Below, one piece after another: positions 15,176 to 24,477 of a stretch of 64,000 nucleotides of DNA (positions are counted from its first letter, which is position 1; each line of letters starts with the position of its first letter). The notes under the pieces were generated by a model. That model searched no databases. It was not told where the DNA came from and saw nothing but the letters and a program-made list of their open reading frames with translations. This stretch comes from Neobacillus rhizosphaerae (lineage in GTDB: Bacteria; Bacillota; Bacilli; Bacillales; Cytobacillaceae). The position numbers and the translations under genes are program-made. The stretch covers positions 62,001-126,000 of the forward strand of contig NZ_CALBWS010000006.1 in NCBI RefSeq assembly GCF_937468385.1, given 5' to 3'.

Positions 15176-16165
15176 TTGAACTTTCCACAACTTAAAATAG
15201 GACATATTATGCCAAGGGTACCGATAATGCAAGGTGGAATGGGTGTTGGGATATCTCTAAGCAAGCTTGCATCAGCTGTCGCAAATGCTGGTGGGATTGG
15301 GATAATTTCTGGAACAGGTATTACTGTAAATGAGATGCGTTCACATATTAGACGAGCGAAGGAGCTAGTCAAGGATGCCGGATACATTGGGGTAAATGTA
15401 TTATTTGCCATGAATGATTTTGCTGAAAAAATGAAAGCAGCACTTGAAGAAAAAGTTGATTTTATTATTTCAGGTGCTGGCATCTCTAGGGATATGTATT
15501 CATGGGGAAAAAAAGCAGGAATCCCGGTAATCTCCATTGTCTCTTCTGCTAAATTAGCTAGGATTTCCGAACGCTTAGGTGCTGCAGCCATAGTGGTTGA
15601 AGGCTTTGAAGCTGGCGGCCACCTTGGTACCGATCGGCCAATGTTTGATATTCTTCCGGAAGTAGTGGATGCTGTTTCCATCCCGGTAATTGCAGCAGGA
15701 GGAATTATGACTGGTGGGGATATCGCTAAAGCACTCGCAATGGGAGCGGCAGGCGTGCAAATAGGAACTCGTTTTGTTGCCAGCGAGGAATGTGATGCAC
15801 CTCTTCAGTTTAAACAGAAATATGTCGAAGCAAGAAAAGAAGATATGGTTTTGGTTAAGACAACTGTCGGCCTGCAGGGAAGAGCCATCAAAAATAATTT
15901 CACCAAATTAATAAGTGGACCAGATAAGATTAAAATTGCAAAATGCCAAGATTGCTTGAAAAATTGTTCTTATCGCTTTTGTACACTTGATTCTCTGCTA
16001 ACTTCTGTTAATGGAGATGTAGAAAATGGCCTAGTCTTTGCCGGTGCAAGAGTAGATGAAATCAAAGAAATCCTTCCTGTCCAAAAAATTATTGACAATC
16101 TCACTGCGGAATATGTTGAAACATTAAGGGAAAAGTTCCATAACCCTACTATTTCTCCATCGTAA
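15176..16165 (+). CDS. Nitronate monooxygenase / FabK-like FMN oxidoreductase
   Basis: 329 residues, TIM-barrel FMN enzyme of the nitronate monooxygenase (2-nitropropane dioxygenase) family. Seen: MQGGMGVGISLSKLASAVANAGG at the N-terminus, GFEAGGHLG with the usual His region, and the phosphate-binding end PVIAAGGIMTGGDIAKALAMGAAGVQIGTRF. A four-cysteine insertion CQDCLKNCSYRFC near residue 265 could bind a metal or [Fe-S] cluster, which is inference. The start is TTG 15176 with GAGGT 8 bases upstream; the nearby ATG is out of frame. The 14881-15175 stretch upstream shows nothing else I can support. Confidence 0.85.
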   Translation: MNFPQLKIGHIMPRVPIMQGGMGVGISLSKLASAVANAGGIGIISGTGITVNEMRSHIRRAKELVKDAGYIGVNVLFAMNDFAEKMKAALEEKVDFIISGAGISRDMYSWGKKAGIPVISIVSSAKLARISERLGAAAIVVEGFEAGGHLGTDRPMFDILPEVVDAVSIPVIAAGGIMTGGDIAKALAMGAAGVQIGTRFVASEECDAPLQFKQKYVEARKEDMVLVKTTVGLQGRAIKNNFTKLISGPDKIKIAKCQDCLKNCSYRFCTLDSLLTSVNGDVENGLVFAGARVDEIKEILPVQKIIDNLTAEYVETLREKFHNPTISPS

Positions 16166-16168
16166 ACT

Positions 16169-16205
16169 AAGAGCCAACTGCACGAAAGATTCAGTTGGCT
16201 CTTTT
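16169..16205 (+). terminator. Terminator
   Basis: AAGAGCCAACTG/CAGTTGGCTCTT stem followed by TTCTTT, 4 bases after the stop of the monooxygenase-like gene. Confidence 0.85.
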
Positions 16206-16256
16206 CTTTATATTTGCAACAGCTCATCCCTGAACTACTAATAAAACATCTATCGT

Positions 16257-16940
16257 TTATTTTTCAAGTTTATAATATCCTCTTTTTAGCCCATAATAAC
16301 TGAACCAAAGGGCTTGAAGAAAGAAGAAAAAACCCCAGACTGGAGCAGGAAGAATAACTGTTAGCCTGGCAAGGTTAGCTGCATCCCCTGCTTCATACGG
16401 CTGAATAAGACTTATATATAGAATTTCATAGGCACTTTGAACCGAGTCAACCAGTAGAATTGATGCAATAAGTAATAAGAGATAATCTCTTAAATTTTGA
16501 CTACCTTTAATGAGTAAGATGAGGAAGGCAATAGCAAATGAACAAAGCCAAAAGATTCCATAAGGATTCCGAACCCAAAAAATAAGGTTTAAGAACATGA
16601 ACCCTAGCAGGATATCAATTAAAATTATCTGCTTTTTCTTGCCAATTAATAAGTATGATAGAAACGCCATAAATGAGGCAAAGGTATATCCGGCAAGACT
16701 TGTAAAGAAACTGCCAGCCCAGGTAGATTGGTTACTATATGTTGCCCCTTCAGAATTCATAAATAAGGAAATCCTTTCAACATTTCCGCCAAGCAGCGCA
16801 ATCAAAGCATGACCAGATTCATGAATAAGTGTATTTATTACCTTTGCGTAATTTCCAACAATCGGTACATGAATCAACAAAAAAGCTAGCATGAGGAAAA
16901 GGAAAAACTTCGCACTTAATTTGTCTCGAACAAAGCTCAA
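16257..16940 (-). CDS. M50-like membrane metallopeptidase
   Basis: 227 residues with about six transmembrane segments and the zinc motif HESGH in NTLIHESGHALIALLGGN (near residue 40), the M50B site-2-protease pattern. The second metal ligand (NPDG-type) of classic site-2 proteases is not obvious, so proteolysis is likely but not certain. The start is TTG 16940 behind AGAGGAG. Single gene; about 140 bases of AT-rich DNA precede it. Confidence 0.75.
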   Translation of the reverse strand: MSFVRDKLSAKFFLFLMLAFLLIHVPIVGNYAKVINTLIHESGHALIALLGGNVERISLFMNSEGATYSNQSTWAGSFFTSLAGYTFASFMAFLSYLLIGKKKQIILIDILLGFMFLNLIFWVRNPYGIFWLCSFAIAFLILLIKGSQNLRDYLLLLIASILLVDSVQSAYEILYISLIQPYEAGDAANLARLTVILPAPVWGFFFFLQALWFSYYGLKRGYYKLEK

Positions 16941-17079
16941 GATTGATTCTCCTCTTTATTAAAATTTACTTTATTCCCTCATTTTAACATTTTTGTTATA
17001 TTCATAGTAATTTAATCCTCATAATTTTTGAAAATAATAGAGTAAGTTATGAGTCAGTTTGTTATCTTCATTCTTAAAA

Positions 17080-17490
17080 TTATTTTTCTGTATTCCTTGG
17101 TTCCTGTTTATTGCTTTGTGTAAATGTCAATAGGCAAAAGAATACAAAACTTAGAAGTAAAATAGCTCCTCCTCCAATATAGAAAGCAGTCTCCACTGCA
17201 GCAGGAAGAAATCCCGGACGGAAATTATACAATGCCATACCGCCAGTCAAGCCTATTGACCCAATGATAGCTGAATAGACATGAAGCATGGCCAAAATAC
17301 GATTTTTTGGTTGAAATACTCGATAATAAACCGCCCATGAAAATAAGCTTAGCCAGCCAACCACTAAAATATGGGCATGAATAGGGCGAAATGCATAAGA
17401 GCCTGAACCCGCCATATGTCCCCCAAGTACGGCTCCAATTAAACCGAAAACTGCGGAAACCTTTAATAATAGATTGCTATACTTAGTCAT
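17080..17490 (-). CDS. Small four-helix membrane protein with heme-copper-oxidase-like His motif
   Basis: 136 residues, four hydrophobic segments. FRPIHAHILVVGWLSLFSWAVYYRVF resembles the helix around heme-ligand histidines in NorB/cytochrome oxidase subunit I-like proteins, but the protein is far too short to be an oxidase. Function unknown. It lies 75 bases downstream of the sensor kinase on the same strand, so it may be a target or accessory of that two-component system. Confidence 0.65.
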   Translation of the reverse strand: MTKYSNLLLKVSAVFGLIGAVLGGHMAGSGSYAFRPIHAHILVVGWLSLFSWAVYYRVFQPKNRILAMLHVYSAIIGSIGLTGGMALYNFRPGFLPAAVETAFYIGGGAILLLSFVFFCLLTFTQSNKQEPRNTEK

Positions 17491-17565
17491 ATAAATAATT
17501 CACCTTCCTTTTTTCAGTTAATAAATAGAATACTTTATGAATATGAACGGAATATGAACAGCACT

Positions 17566-18951
17566 TTACATTTTGGGAAGAACCACTTTAAAGACAGTTC
17601 CTGTACCCTTTTGACTTTCTAATTCGATTTTTCCATGATGCAAATCGATGATTGTTTTTACAATGGATAAACCAAGACCCGTTCCTTCAATTGTGCGCTC
17701 TCTTGAGGTATCTGCCCGGTAAAAACGGTCATAAATTCTTGTAATTTCTATTTCATCTAAACCAGCACCTGTATCTTTAAAAACCACTTCAATATGTGTT
17801 TCTGATTCAGATAATTCAATATCAATCGAACCGTTTTCCTTGTTATACTTTATCGCATTTGTCAAAAGATTTTCCCAAACAGAATATAACAATGAGGAAT
17901 CACCTTTAACTGATACTTCTGGTAGCATGAAACTAATCATGATTCCTTTTTCCATAATACTCCATTGGTATTGGTGAACAACACTCTTTAATTGACCTGT
18001 TATATGAACTAAGCTTACATCCATTAAATCCTTCTTACTTTCAATTGAAGAAAGAAGCAAAAGCTGTTTTGTCATTTTTGACAGACGGTTAACTTCATCC
18101 TGGACAATGCGAACGTACTTTTGCTTTTCAATTTCACTTTTATCGTTACTTTCCAGTAAGTTTAGATAGCCTTTTATATTTGTAAGCGGTGATTGAATAT
18201 CGTGAGAAATATTGGAAATCAATTCTTTCCTTAGTGTATCTACTTTGGCTAACTTTTCTGACATCCTTGTAAAATTTACAGCTAAATTCCCTAGTTCATC
18301 CTTCCGGTCAATATCCAGCTTAATGGAAAAATTACCCTCCGAAATTTCTTTTGTCGCTTTATTTAGCTTTCTAATCGGTTGTACTAAATATTTTGTACTA
18401 ATCAGAACGAATAAAATGCTTAATAAAATCGAAATGACTAGCAGCCAGCCAAAAAGAATATGCATTTCATTGAACATAAGTTTAATATCGGGTCTGATAA
18501 ACAAGGCATATTTTTCATTTTGGTATTCAAGGGGTACACCGACAGAATTTTTTGTTTCATTGGCAAAAAAACCAGTTACAAATGTTTTGTGAGGGAAATT
18601 ACGTATCCCGTGATAGGACTCCCCTTGAATGACTTTTCTAGAAATTGCTTTGGGTAAATTGGTAACTCTAAAAGGTGATCCAAAATATACCCTGTCACCT
18701 TCCTGATTGACCAACAGAATTTGGTAACCAATCGCCCCTATATGGTCAAAATAATCATTCAGACTAATCAATGGGTGGTTGCTTGCAAAGTCAGCAATCT
18801 CTATGGCAAAATTCATGACTTTCTCGTCATTTTGCTGTTTCAATTTACCTTGGTAATAGGCATTGGATAGAAAAAAGGAAATTATTCCGCTTACAATCAT
18901 AATCATAATCGTAATAAAGGCAAATTTACTATATAAGGATTTCATGAGCAT
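17566..18951 (-). CDS. Sensor histidine kinase, HssS-like
   Basis: 461 residues: TM1 (about 8-28), extracytoplasmic sensor (about 30-165), TM2 (about 168-188), HAMP (about 190-240), HisKA with His in SNISHDIQSPLTNIKGYL near residue 250, and HATPase_c with N, G1 and G2 boxes (WENLLTNAIKYN, DTGAGLDE, GTGLGLSIV). The sensor segments YFGSPFR, YHGIRNFPHKTFVTGFF and FIRPDIK closely resemble S. aureus HssS, the heme-stress kinase. No hrtAB efflux pair is in the window, so the heme link is inference. The ATG lies right behind the regulator's stop codon with GGAGG 9 bases upstream. Confidence 0.85.
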   Translation of the reverse strand: MLMKSLYSKFAFITIMIMIVSGIISFFLSNAYYQGKLKQQNDEKVMNFAIEIADFASNHPLISLNDYFDHIGAIGYQILLVNQEGDRVYFGSPFRVTNLPKAISRKVIQGESYHGIRNFPHKTFVTGFFANETKNSVGVPLEYQNEKYALFIRPDIKLMFNEMHILFGWLLVISILLSILFVLISTKYLVQPIRKLNKATKEISEGNFSIKLDIDRKDELGNLAVNFTRMSEKLAKVDTLRKELISNISHDIQSPLTNIKGYLNLLESNDKSEIEKQKYVRIVQDEVNRLSKMTKQLLLLSSIESKKDLMDVSLVHITGQLKSVVHQYQWSIMEKGIMISFMLPEVSVKGDSSLLYSVWENLLTNAIKYNKENGSIDIELSESETHIEVVFKDTGAGLDEIEITRIYDRFYRADTSRERTIEGTGLGLSIVKTIIDLHHGKIELESQKGTGTVFKVVLPKM

Positions 18952-18952
18952 A

Positions 18953-19624
18953 TTATAAAACCTCCAAGGAATAGCCTACCCCTCTAATTGTCTTAATGGT
19001 AAAATCTTCAGCAATATCTGTAAACCGCTCACGCAATCGTTTGATATGTACATCAACGGTTCTTTCATCCCCCTCAAAATCCAGGCCCCAAATTTTTTCT
19101 ATAAGGTGACTGCGGCTGAAAACCTGATTGGGATGCTCAGCCAAAAAGGTCAACAGCTCAAATTCTTTTAATGGAAGCATAAAGGTTTTATTTTTAATTT
19201 TCACTTCATAGCTTTTTTTATTTATATATAACGAACCTATATTAATATTGGCTTCACTTGCTTTACCATACCTTCTCAACAAGGCATTGATCCTAAAAAT
19301 TAATTCCTTTGGTTCAAAGGGCTTAATTAAATAATCGTCTGTACCTGATTCAAATCCTTTTTCCTTATCCTCAATCTGGCTTTTAGCCGTTAATAAAATA
19401 ACCGGTATATCATACATTTTTCTAATGTTATATGTTAAAAGATACCCGTCCATCACTGGCATCATCACATCCACTATCGCTAAATCAATTAACTCCTTCT
19501 CTACAATTTTTAAAGCAGTCGCACCATTTTCTGCTGCGATTATTTTAAAACCCTCTTTGGTTAAAATTCCTTTCACAAGGTTGCGGATATATTGATCATC
19601 ATCGACAATTAAAATCGTTTTCAT
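18953..19624 (-). CDS. OmpR-family response regulator, HssR-like
   Basis: 223 residues. The receiver domain (about 1-115) has the acidic pair DDD, phospho-acceptor Asp in IVDVMMPVMDG, Thr in LLTAKS and Lys in IKPFEPKELI. The winged-helix DNA-binding domain ends in WGLDFEGDERTVDVHIKRLRERF and IRGVGYSLE. It pairs with the following kinase, and sequence order resembles HssR. Start at ATG 19624 with AGGTG; a GTG two codons earlier is possible. Confidence 0.9.
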   Translation of the reverse strand: MKTILIVDDDQYIRNLVKGILTKEGFKIIAAENGATALKIVEKELIDLAIVDVMMPVMDGYLLTYNIRKMYDIPVILLTAKSQIEDKEKGFESGTDDYLIKPFEPKELIFRINALLRRYGKASEANINIGSLYINKKSYEVKIKNKTFMLPLKEFELLTFLAEHPNQVFSRSHLIEKIWGLDFEGDERTVDVHIKRLRERFTDIAEDFTIKTIRGVGYSLEVL

Positions 19625-19792
19625 CTTCACACCTGCTTATTTATTCAATTTATTCACTTCTTTCATTGTACTTAAAGCCATTTCATTTGGAAAGAACGAA
19701 CGTTTTTTTCGCAATAGAAATTAATTGACTTTATTTTATAAACATTGGACATAATTGTAAGGACTCCTTTTTATGTGAGGTGAGGTGAAGTA

Positions 19793-20359
19793 ATGAAACG
19801 GGCAATCATTATAATATTAAGTATATTATTCATCATCTTTATGGCCATATTATGTATCTATTACCTCATGAAAGGTGATTCTTCACGGTGGCAGGTTGCA
19901 CTCGGGGGAATTTTCGCAAGTGCCCTACCGCTTTCCTTATTACTTTTGAAAAAGAATCCCTTTAACATTCCGATTATTTGTACTTATTATATTTTTTTAT
20001 TTTGTACGTTGTATTTAGGCTCCATTGCAAGCTTTTATCTCCATCTCAAATGGTGGGATTCCACCCTTCATTTTTTCAAGGGGATATTCATTGGTTTGGT
20101 GGGAATCGTGTTATATAAACGATTGATCCCTAGAAATGTACGAAAGGATGTTTCACATTGGATGCTTTTTCTCTTCACCCTTTCTCTTGCCGTCTTGGCT
20201 AGTGTACTTTGGGAAATTTATGAATTTGTCGGAGATTTGACGTTTGCCCACACGATGCAAAGAGGCGGTAATAAAGATACGATGTATGACCTGCTTTGTG
20301 GTTTGGCTGGTGGTCTTATTGCGGCGTTATATTCTTTTGTTCGAAAACAAAAGCTTTAG
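19793..20359 (+). CDS. DUF2238-like membrane protein, first tandem copy
   Basis: 188 residues with about five or six hydrophobic segments. Conserved positions shared with the next gene are WWDSTLHFFKGIFIGLVGI, the VLWEIYEFVGD motif and QRGGNKDTMYDLL. These His/Asp/Glu-containing membrane motifs are seen in the YjdF/DUF2238 group, whose function is unknown. GTGAGGTGAGG precedes the ATG. It is transcribed divergently from the HssRS-like operon and forms an operon with its paralogue. Confidence 0.75.
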   Translation: MKRAIIIILSILFIIFMAILCIYYLMKGDSSRWQVALGGIFASALPLSLLLLKKNPFNIPIICTYYIFLFCTLYLGSIASFYLHLKWWDSTLHFFKGIFIGLVGIVLYKRLIPRNVRKDVSHWMLFLFTLSLAVLASVLWEIYEFVGDLTFAHTMQRGGNKDTMYDLLCGLAGGLIAALYSFVRKQKL

Positions 20360-20373
20360 TTAGGGGTGAATGA

Positions 20374-20961
20374 ATGAACCGAAAACTCGTTATCATACTT
20401 AGTGCGTTATATGTTATCTTTATGGCCATCTTAATGGTCTATTACCGCCAAAATGGCGAATCATTTAAATCAACAGTAGCTATTGGCGGTGTTGTCTGCG
20501 GTGCTATCCCGCTTCTATTGGCACTATTTACTAAGCTGCAATTTAATTTACCAATTGTCATTTCTTATTTAATTTTTCTAATCGGTTCACAGTATCTGGG
20601 CTCTATCCTAGGCTGGTATGGACTAGGCTGGTGGGACACTTTTATGCATTTGGTTAGCGGAGCCATCCTTGCATTCACCGGAATTGCGTTATATGAGAGG
20701 ATGATACACAGAAATGCGGGTGATGAGATTTCCCCCTGGTTTGTCTTTTGGTTTACCTTATCGTTTGCAGCATTAGGCGGTGTCTTATGGGAAATCTATG
20801 AATTTACTTGCGACCAGTTTTTTGGCATGACCTTGCAAGGTGGCGGAAACAAAGATACAATGACTGATTTAGTTGCCGGCACAGTTGGCGGTCTCATCAT
20901 TGCTGTTTGGTCTGGTGTTAGAACTAAGAAAAAGATAAAGAAAGAATATCCACAGATGTAA
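20374..20961 (+). CDS. DUF2238-like membrane protein, second tandem copy
   Basis: 195 residues, clearly homologous to the preceding gene over its whole length: ILSALYVIFMAILMVYY, GWWDTFMHLVSGAILAFTGI, VLWEIYEFTCD and QGGGNKDTMTDLVAG align position by position. The pair arose by tandem duplication. AGGGGTGA precedes the ATG, 14 bases after the first copy's stop. Function unknown. Confidence 0.78.
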   Translation: MNRKLVIILSALYVIFMAILMVYYRQNGESFKSTVAIGGVVCGAIPLLLALFTKLQFNLPIVISYLIFLIGSQYLGSILGWYGLGWWDTFMHLVSGAILAFTGIALYERMIHRNAGDEISPWFVFWFTLSFAALGGVLWEIYEFTCDQFFGMTLQGGGNKDTMTDLVAGTVGGLIIAVWSGVRTKKKIKKEYPQM

Positions 20962-20964
20962 TTC

Positions 20965-21005
20965 AAAAAAAGCAGTCTAAACGTAAATTTAGAACTGCTT
21001 TTTTT
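20965..21005. terminator. Bidirectional terminator
   Basis: AAAGCAGT-CTAAA pairs with TTTAG-AACTGCTTT, with A- and T-tracts outside. It lies between the convergent second DUF2238 copy and aspartokinase. Confidence 0.85.
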
Positions 21006-21014
21006 CAATCACGA

Positions 21015-22379
21015 TTACACCGTTACAACCGGAAAAAAAAACTCCTCATACAGCGCCTGAACCGCTTTTTTTTCGTCAACTTCCTTTACCCCAAACATCA
21101 TGCTGACCTCAGAAGATCCCTGGTTTATCATTTCGATATTGACAATCGCCCTTGCCATGGCTTTAGACGCTCTTGCCATCGTACCGATATTATGACGCAT
21201 GCCTTCGCCAACAACCATGATGAGGGCTAGACCATGTTCGAATTTCACTTCATCCGCATGTAATTCTAACTTTATGCGTCTGGTGATTTCCCCCTCCATT
21301 TCCATATCAAACTGATTTTCTCTTAAAATAATTGAAATGTCATCAATTCCCGAAGGCGTGTGTTCATATGATAATCCAAACTCTTCTAAAATGCTTAAAA
21401 GTTTGCGACCAAATCCAATTTCTCTATTCATTAAATATTTGCTCACATAAATACTGCAAAACCCTTGGGCGCTTGCAATACCAATAACAGGACCATTTGT
21501 ATTATCCCGTTCATTAACAATTCTCGTCCCCACTGCTGAAGGATTGTTCGTATTCTTGATTTGAACGGGAATTCCTGCCCGGAAAGCCGGCACAAGCGCT
21601 TCGTCATGTAACACAGTAAATCCTGCATAAGAAAGCTCACGCATTTCTCGGTATGTTAATTCCTTAATTTCCTTTGGTTTCTTGACAATAAAGGGATTAA
21701 CAGAATAAACGGCGTCCACATCAGTAAAGTTTTCATATAAATCTGCTTTAACACCATTGGCAAGGATGGAACCAGTTATGTCTGAGCCGCTACGTGAAAA
21801 AGTGAATACTTCTCCTTCTTTACTATAACCAAAAAAACCCGGAAAGATTAATAATCCATCCCTTTCTCGCAATGAATACAAACGTTCATATGATTCAGGT
21901 AATACCTGGGCGTTTCCTGGTTCATCACTCACGACAAGTCCAGCCACTCTCGGATCAACATAATAGGCCTCTACTCCCTTCTCTTGGAAGAATGCAGCAA
22001 CCAATTTTGCATGATTGTCCTCACCACTTGCCTTCACCCTATCGATAAACCTTTCTGGCTTACTTCTGTCTCCATTTAGCCTTTCCTCTAGATCAGCTTG
22101 TATTTCGGTAATAATCTCAGAAGAAAGATTTAGTTCCTCGGCTATTGTCGCATACCTTTGGATTACCGCTGCTAACATTTCCAATGGATTCTGCTTCAGC
22201 AAGCAGCGCTCTGCACATTCAATTAATAAATCGGTGACCTTTTGATCTCCGGCAAATCTTTTCCCTGGAGCTGACACGACGACTATTTTACGCTCGGAAT
22301 CAGAAGTTACAATCTGGAAAACCTTCTCGATTTGTTTTCCAGAAGCTAAAGAGGATCCGCCAAACTTTACTACCTTCAT
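21015..22379 (-). CDS. yclM: Aspartokinase III (YclM/ThrD type)
   Basis: 454 residues. Phosphorylates aspartate, the first step to threonine, methionine, lysine and diaminopimelate. Visible: N-terminal KVVKFGGSSLASGKQIEKV, catalytic region GFFGYSKEGEVFTFSRSGSDITGSILANG, and two C-terminal ACT regions (about 300-454). Length and single-gene arrangement match the threonine/lysine-responsive monofunctional enzyme YclM rather than LysC or DapG. Start at ATG 22379 behind TTAGGAG; another ATG inside that site is rejected. No lysine riboswitch is visible in the 200 bases upstream. Confidence 0.87.
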   Translation of the reverse strand: MKVVKFGGSSLASGKQIEKVFQIVTSDSERKIVVVSAPGKRFAGDQKVTDLLIECAERCLLKQNPLEMLAAVIQRYATIAEELNLSSEIITEIQADLEERLNGDRSKPERFIDRVKASGEDNHAKLVAAFFQEKGVEAYYVDPRVAGLVVSDEPGNAQVLPESYERLYSLRERDGLLIFPGFFGYSKEGEVFTFSRSGSDITGSILANGVKADLYENFTDVDAVYSVNPFIVKKPKEIKELTYREMRELSYAGFTVLHDEALVPAFRAGIPVQIKNTNNPSAVGTRIVNERDNTNGPVIGIASAQGFCSIYVSKYLMNREIGFGRKLLSILEEFGLSYEHTPSGIDDISIILRENQFDMEMEGEITRRIKLELHADEVKFEHGLALIMVVGEGMRHNIGTMARASKAMARAIVNIEMINQGSSEVSMMFGVKEVDEKKAVQALYEEFFFPVVTV

Positions 22380-22506
22380 GTAAAACATCTCCTAATTCCA
22401 AAAATATAATCTTAATTTTATCTGAATTCAGAAAATATACAAGAGTTTTTTCTTCCGCACAGGCACATTTGTCTTTTTACCAAGGACGCACATATTAAAG
22501 GACATC

Positions 22507-22543
22507 AAAAGAAGTAAATTTCCATTAAGAAATCCACTTCTTT
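22507..22543 (-). terminator. Terminator of the Nudix gene
   Basis: AAAAGAAGT/ACTTCTTTT stem around a 19-base loop, read leftward into TTTGATG. Confidence 0.6.
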
Positions 22544-22584
22544 TCCTCTTAAATATATGTTTTACTATTTCCTTTGGAAATTGA

Positions 22585-23199
22585 CTAACGAATTAATTCA
22601 ATAAAATGAGCAAGAATCCTTGCAGTCAAACCCCAAATTACTTTATCCTCAAACATATAAAAATACTCTTCCATCCCTCTTGTCCGCCAATTGTAGTTTT
22701 CTCCACCAACGATTAAATCAAATGGAAAATTTTTCTCCGGCTCTACTTTAAATTCGATATGATATATTTCAGGTTCCTTTTCAATGAAAAAAGTTATTGG
22801 AACTGTGAAAATTTCCCCGACCTCTGCAGGATTCGGCTGGATCGTTTCTAAACTACTAATAATTCCGACATAAGGATAGACCATCATTCCAAAAGGAGAA
22901 ACCATAAAATCAAGCGGATAAACTCCTGTGATTTTTTCCACGCTAATCCCTAATTCCTCACTTGTTTCACGAATTGCCGCAGACTTTTCATCTATGTCTA
23001 AAGCATCCATCCTTCCCCCTGGAAAACAAATTTCACCTGGCTGTCTCCTTAAGTTCAATGAACGAACTTCGAATAACACATGAACCCCGTCTTCTTTTTG
23101 AATAAGAGGTAACATAACAGCATATTTTGAAAACTTCTCACTACCTAGTATTTTAGTGGTATGACTTTTTAATTTTGCTTGTACTATTTCCAACTCCAT
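22585..23199 (-). CDS. Nudix CoA pyrophosphatase
   Basis: 204 residues. The Nudix box GGRMDALDIDEKSAAIRETSEELG is preceded by the CoA-pyrophosphatase signature LFEVRSLNLRRQPGEICFPGG, typical of enzymes that cleave CoA into 3',5'-ADP and phosphopantetheine (NudL/PCD1 type). Start at ATG 23199 because AGAGGTGA lies in front; an ATG eight codons upstream has no such site. Single gene between two terminators. Confidence 0.87.
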   Translation of the reverse strand: MELEIVQAKLKSHTTKILGSEKFSKYAVMLPLIQKEDGVHVLFEVRSLNLRRQPGEICFPGGRMDALDIDEKSAAIRETSEELGISVEKITGVYPLDFMVSPFGMMVYPYVGIISSLETIQPNPAEVGEIFTVPITFFIEKEPEIYHIEFKVEPEKNFPFDLIVGGENYNWRTRGMEEYFYMFEDKVIWGLTARILAHFIELIR

Positions 23200-23263
23200 G
23201 ATTTCACCTCTATTCATTTTCAAGGTTCTTACTATCTACAATAACATTTTTATTAGTTGATTG

Positions 23264-23299
23264 AAAAAAACAACCCAACTTCGATCAAGTTGGATTGTT
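23264..23299 (-). terminator. Terminator of the homogentisate operon
   Basis: AACAACCCAACTT/AAGTTGGATTGTT stem followed leftward by T7, 11 bases after the hmgA stop. Confidence 0.85.
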
Positions 23300-23310
23300 C
23301 CTGGGAATTC

Positions 23311-24477
23311 TTATTCTTTTTTTTCAAACCAAGAATACATATAGGCAGGATCTTCAATTTCCTGTGCTGTTTTTACAATCCTCAAAGGATGGAAGGTATC
23401 AATCATAACTGCCAATTCCAATGTTTCTTTCTTCCCTATACTTGCTTCAGTTTTGCCAGGATGAGGACCATGTGGGATCCCGCCTGGATGAAGCGTAATT
23501 GAACCCTCTTGAACCCCTTTACGACTCATGAAATTTCCTTCTACATAATAAAGAAGTTCATCACTGTTAACATTGCTATGATAATACGGTGCAGGAATCG
23601 ATTCTGGATGGTAATCATACAATCTTGGTACAAAGGAACACACGACAAAATTGTTTCCTTCAAAGGTTTGATGGACAGGAGGAGGCTGATGGACCCTTCC
23701 AGTGATTGGCTCAAAATCCTCGATATTAAAGGCACAAGGATATAAGTACCCATCCCAGCCTACCACATCAAATGGGTGATGCCCTAGAATATGGGAGGAG
23801 ATCGTGCCCCTCGCTTTCGTCAACACCTCATATTCACCTTTTTCGTCAATCGTCAATAATGCTTCTGGTCCACGAATATCACGTTCACAAAATGGGCTGT
23901 TCTCTAGTAGCTGACCATATTCGTTACGGTAGCGCCTTGGTGTGGTAATTTGACTAAATGCTTCTACAAAAAGCATTTTGGTCACTTCGTTAGCATCAGG
24001 TATTAATCGAAACATCGTACCAATCGGTATGATGAGATAATCACCAGGACGGTAGGAAATCGTCCCGAACATCGTTTCTAGTTTCCCTGTGCCGAAGTGG
24101 ATATAGAACATTTCATCCCCATCGCCATTCCGATAAAAGCTTTGCATTGGCTCAGTGACATTTGCTGTTCCAATTAACAAATCTTGATTTCCTAAAAGAT
24201 AATCTCTTGCTTTTAAGGCATCACCTTTTTTTGTTGTCTTACTTGTAAAAAAGTGACGATGATTGAGAGCCTTTTGTTCTTCATATTCTGGCAAGTAATT
24301 ACCAAGCAATTCAGATTTTACTATTTCAGTAGGCATATAGTGGTGATATAAAATCGATTGGGTTCCTGAAAAACCCCGCGTTCCCATAACCTGCTCTCGA
24401 TAAAGACTTCCATCCACCTTTTTAAACATCGTATGACGTTTATGTGGGACTGTTCCCATTTTACGGTAATACATCAT
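23311..24477 (-). CDS. hmgA: Homogentisate 1,2-dioxygenase
   Basis: 388 residues, cupin-type non-heme iron dioxygenase that opens the homogentisate ring to maleylacetoacetate. Visible: GYLYPCAFNIEDFEPITGRVHQPPPVHQTFEG, the YYHSNVNSDELLYYVEG stretch and GGIPHGPHPGKTEAS, which carry the expected His/Glu iron ligands. It is the short bacterial form compared with about 440 residues in eukaryotes. Its ATG overlaps the stop of the FAH gene by 4 bases, so translation is coupled. Last gene of the operon. Confidence 0.9.
   Translation of the reverse strand: MMYYRKMGTVPHKRHTMFKKVDGSLYREQVMGTRGFSGTQSILYHHYMPTEIVKSELLGNYLPEYEEQKALNHRHFFTSKTTKKGDALKARDYLLGNQDLLIGTANVTEPMQSFYRNGDGDEMFYIHFGTGKLETMFGTISYRPGDYLIIPIGTMFRLIPDANEVTKMLFVEAFSQITTPRRYRNEYGQLLENSPFCERDIRGPEALLTIDEKGEYEVLTKARGTISSHILGHHPFDVVGWDGYLYPCAFNIEDFEPITGRVHQPPPVHQTFEGNNFVVCSFVPRLYDYHPESIPAPYYHSNVNSDELLYYVEGNFMSRKGVQEGSITLHPGGIPHGPHPGKTEASIGKKETLELAVMIDTFHPLRIVKTAQEIEDPAYMYSWFEKKE

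Noticed and set aside
15154..15681. 175-codon minus-strand ORF
   Set aside because: Antisense to the well-supported nitronate-monooxygenase-like gene.
22380..22584. Lysine riboswitch upstream of aspartokinase
   Set aside because: The spacer is only about 200 bases, contains the Nudix terminator, and lacks the conserved lysine-riboswitch core.
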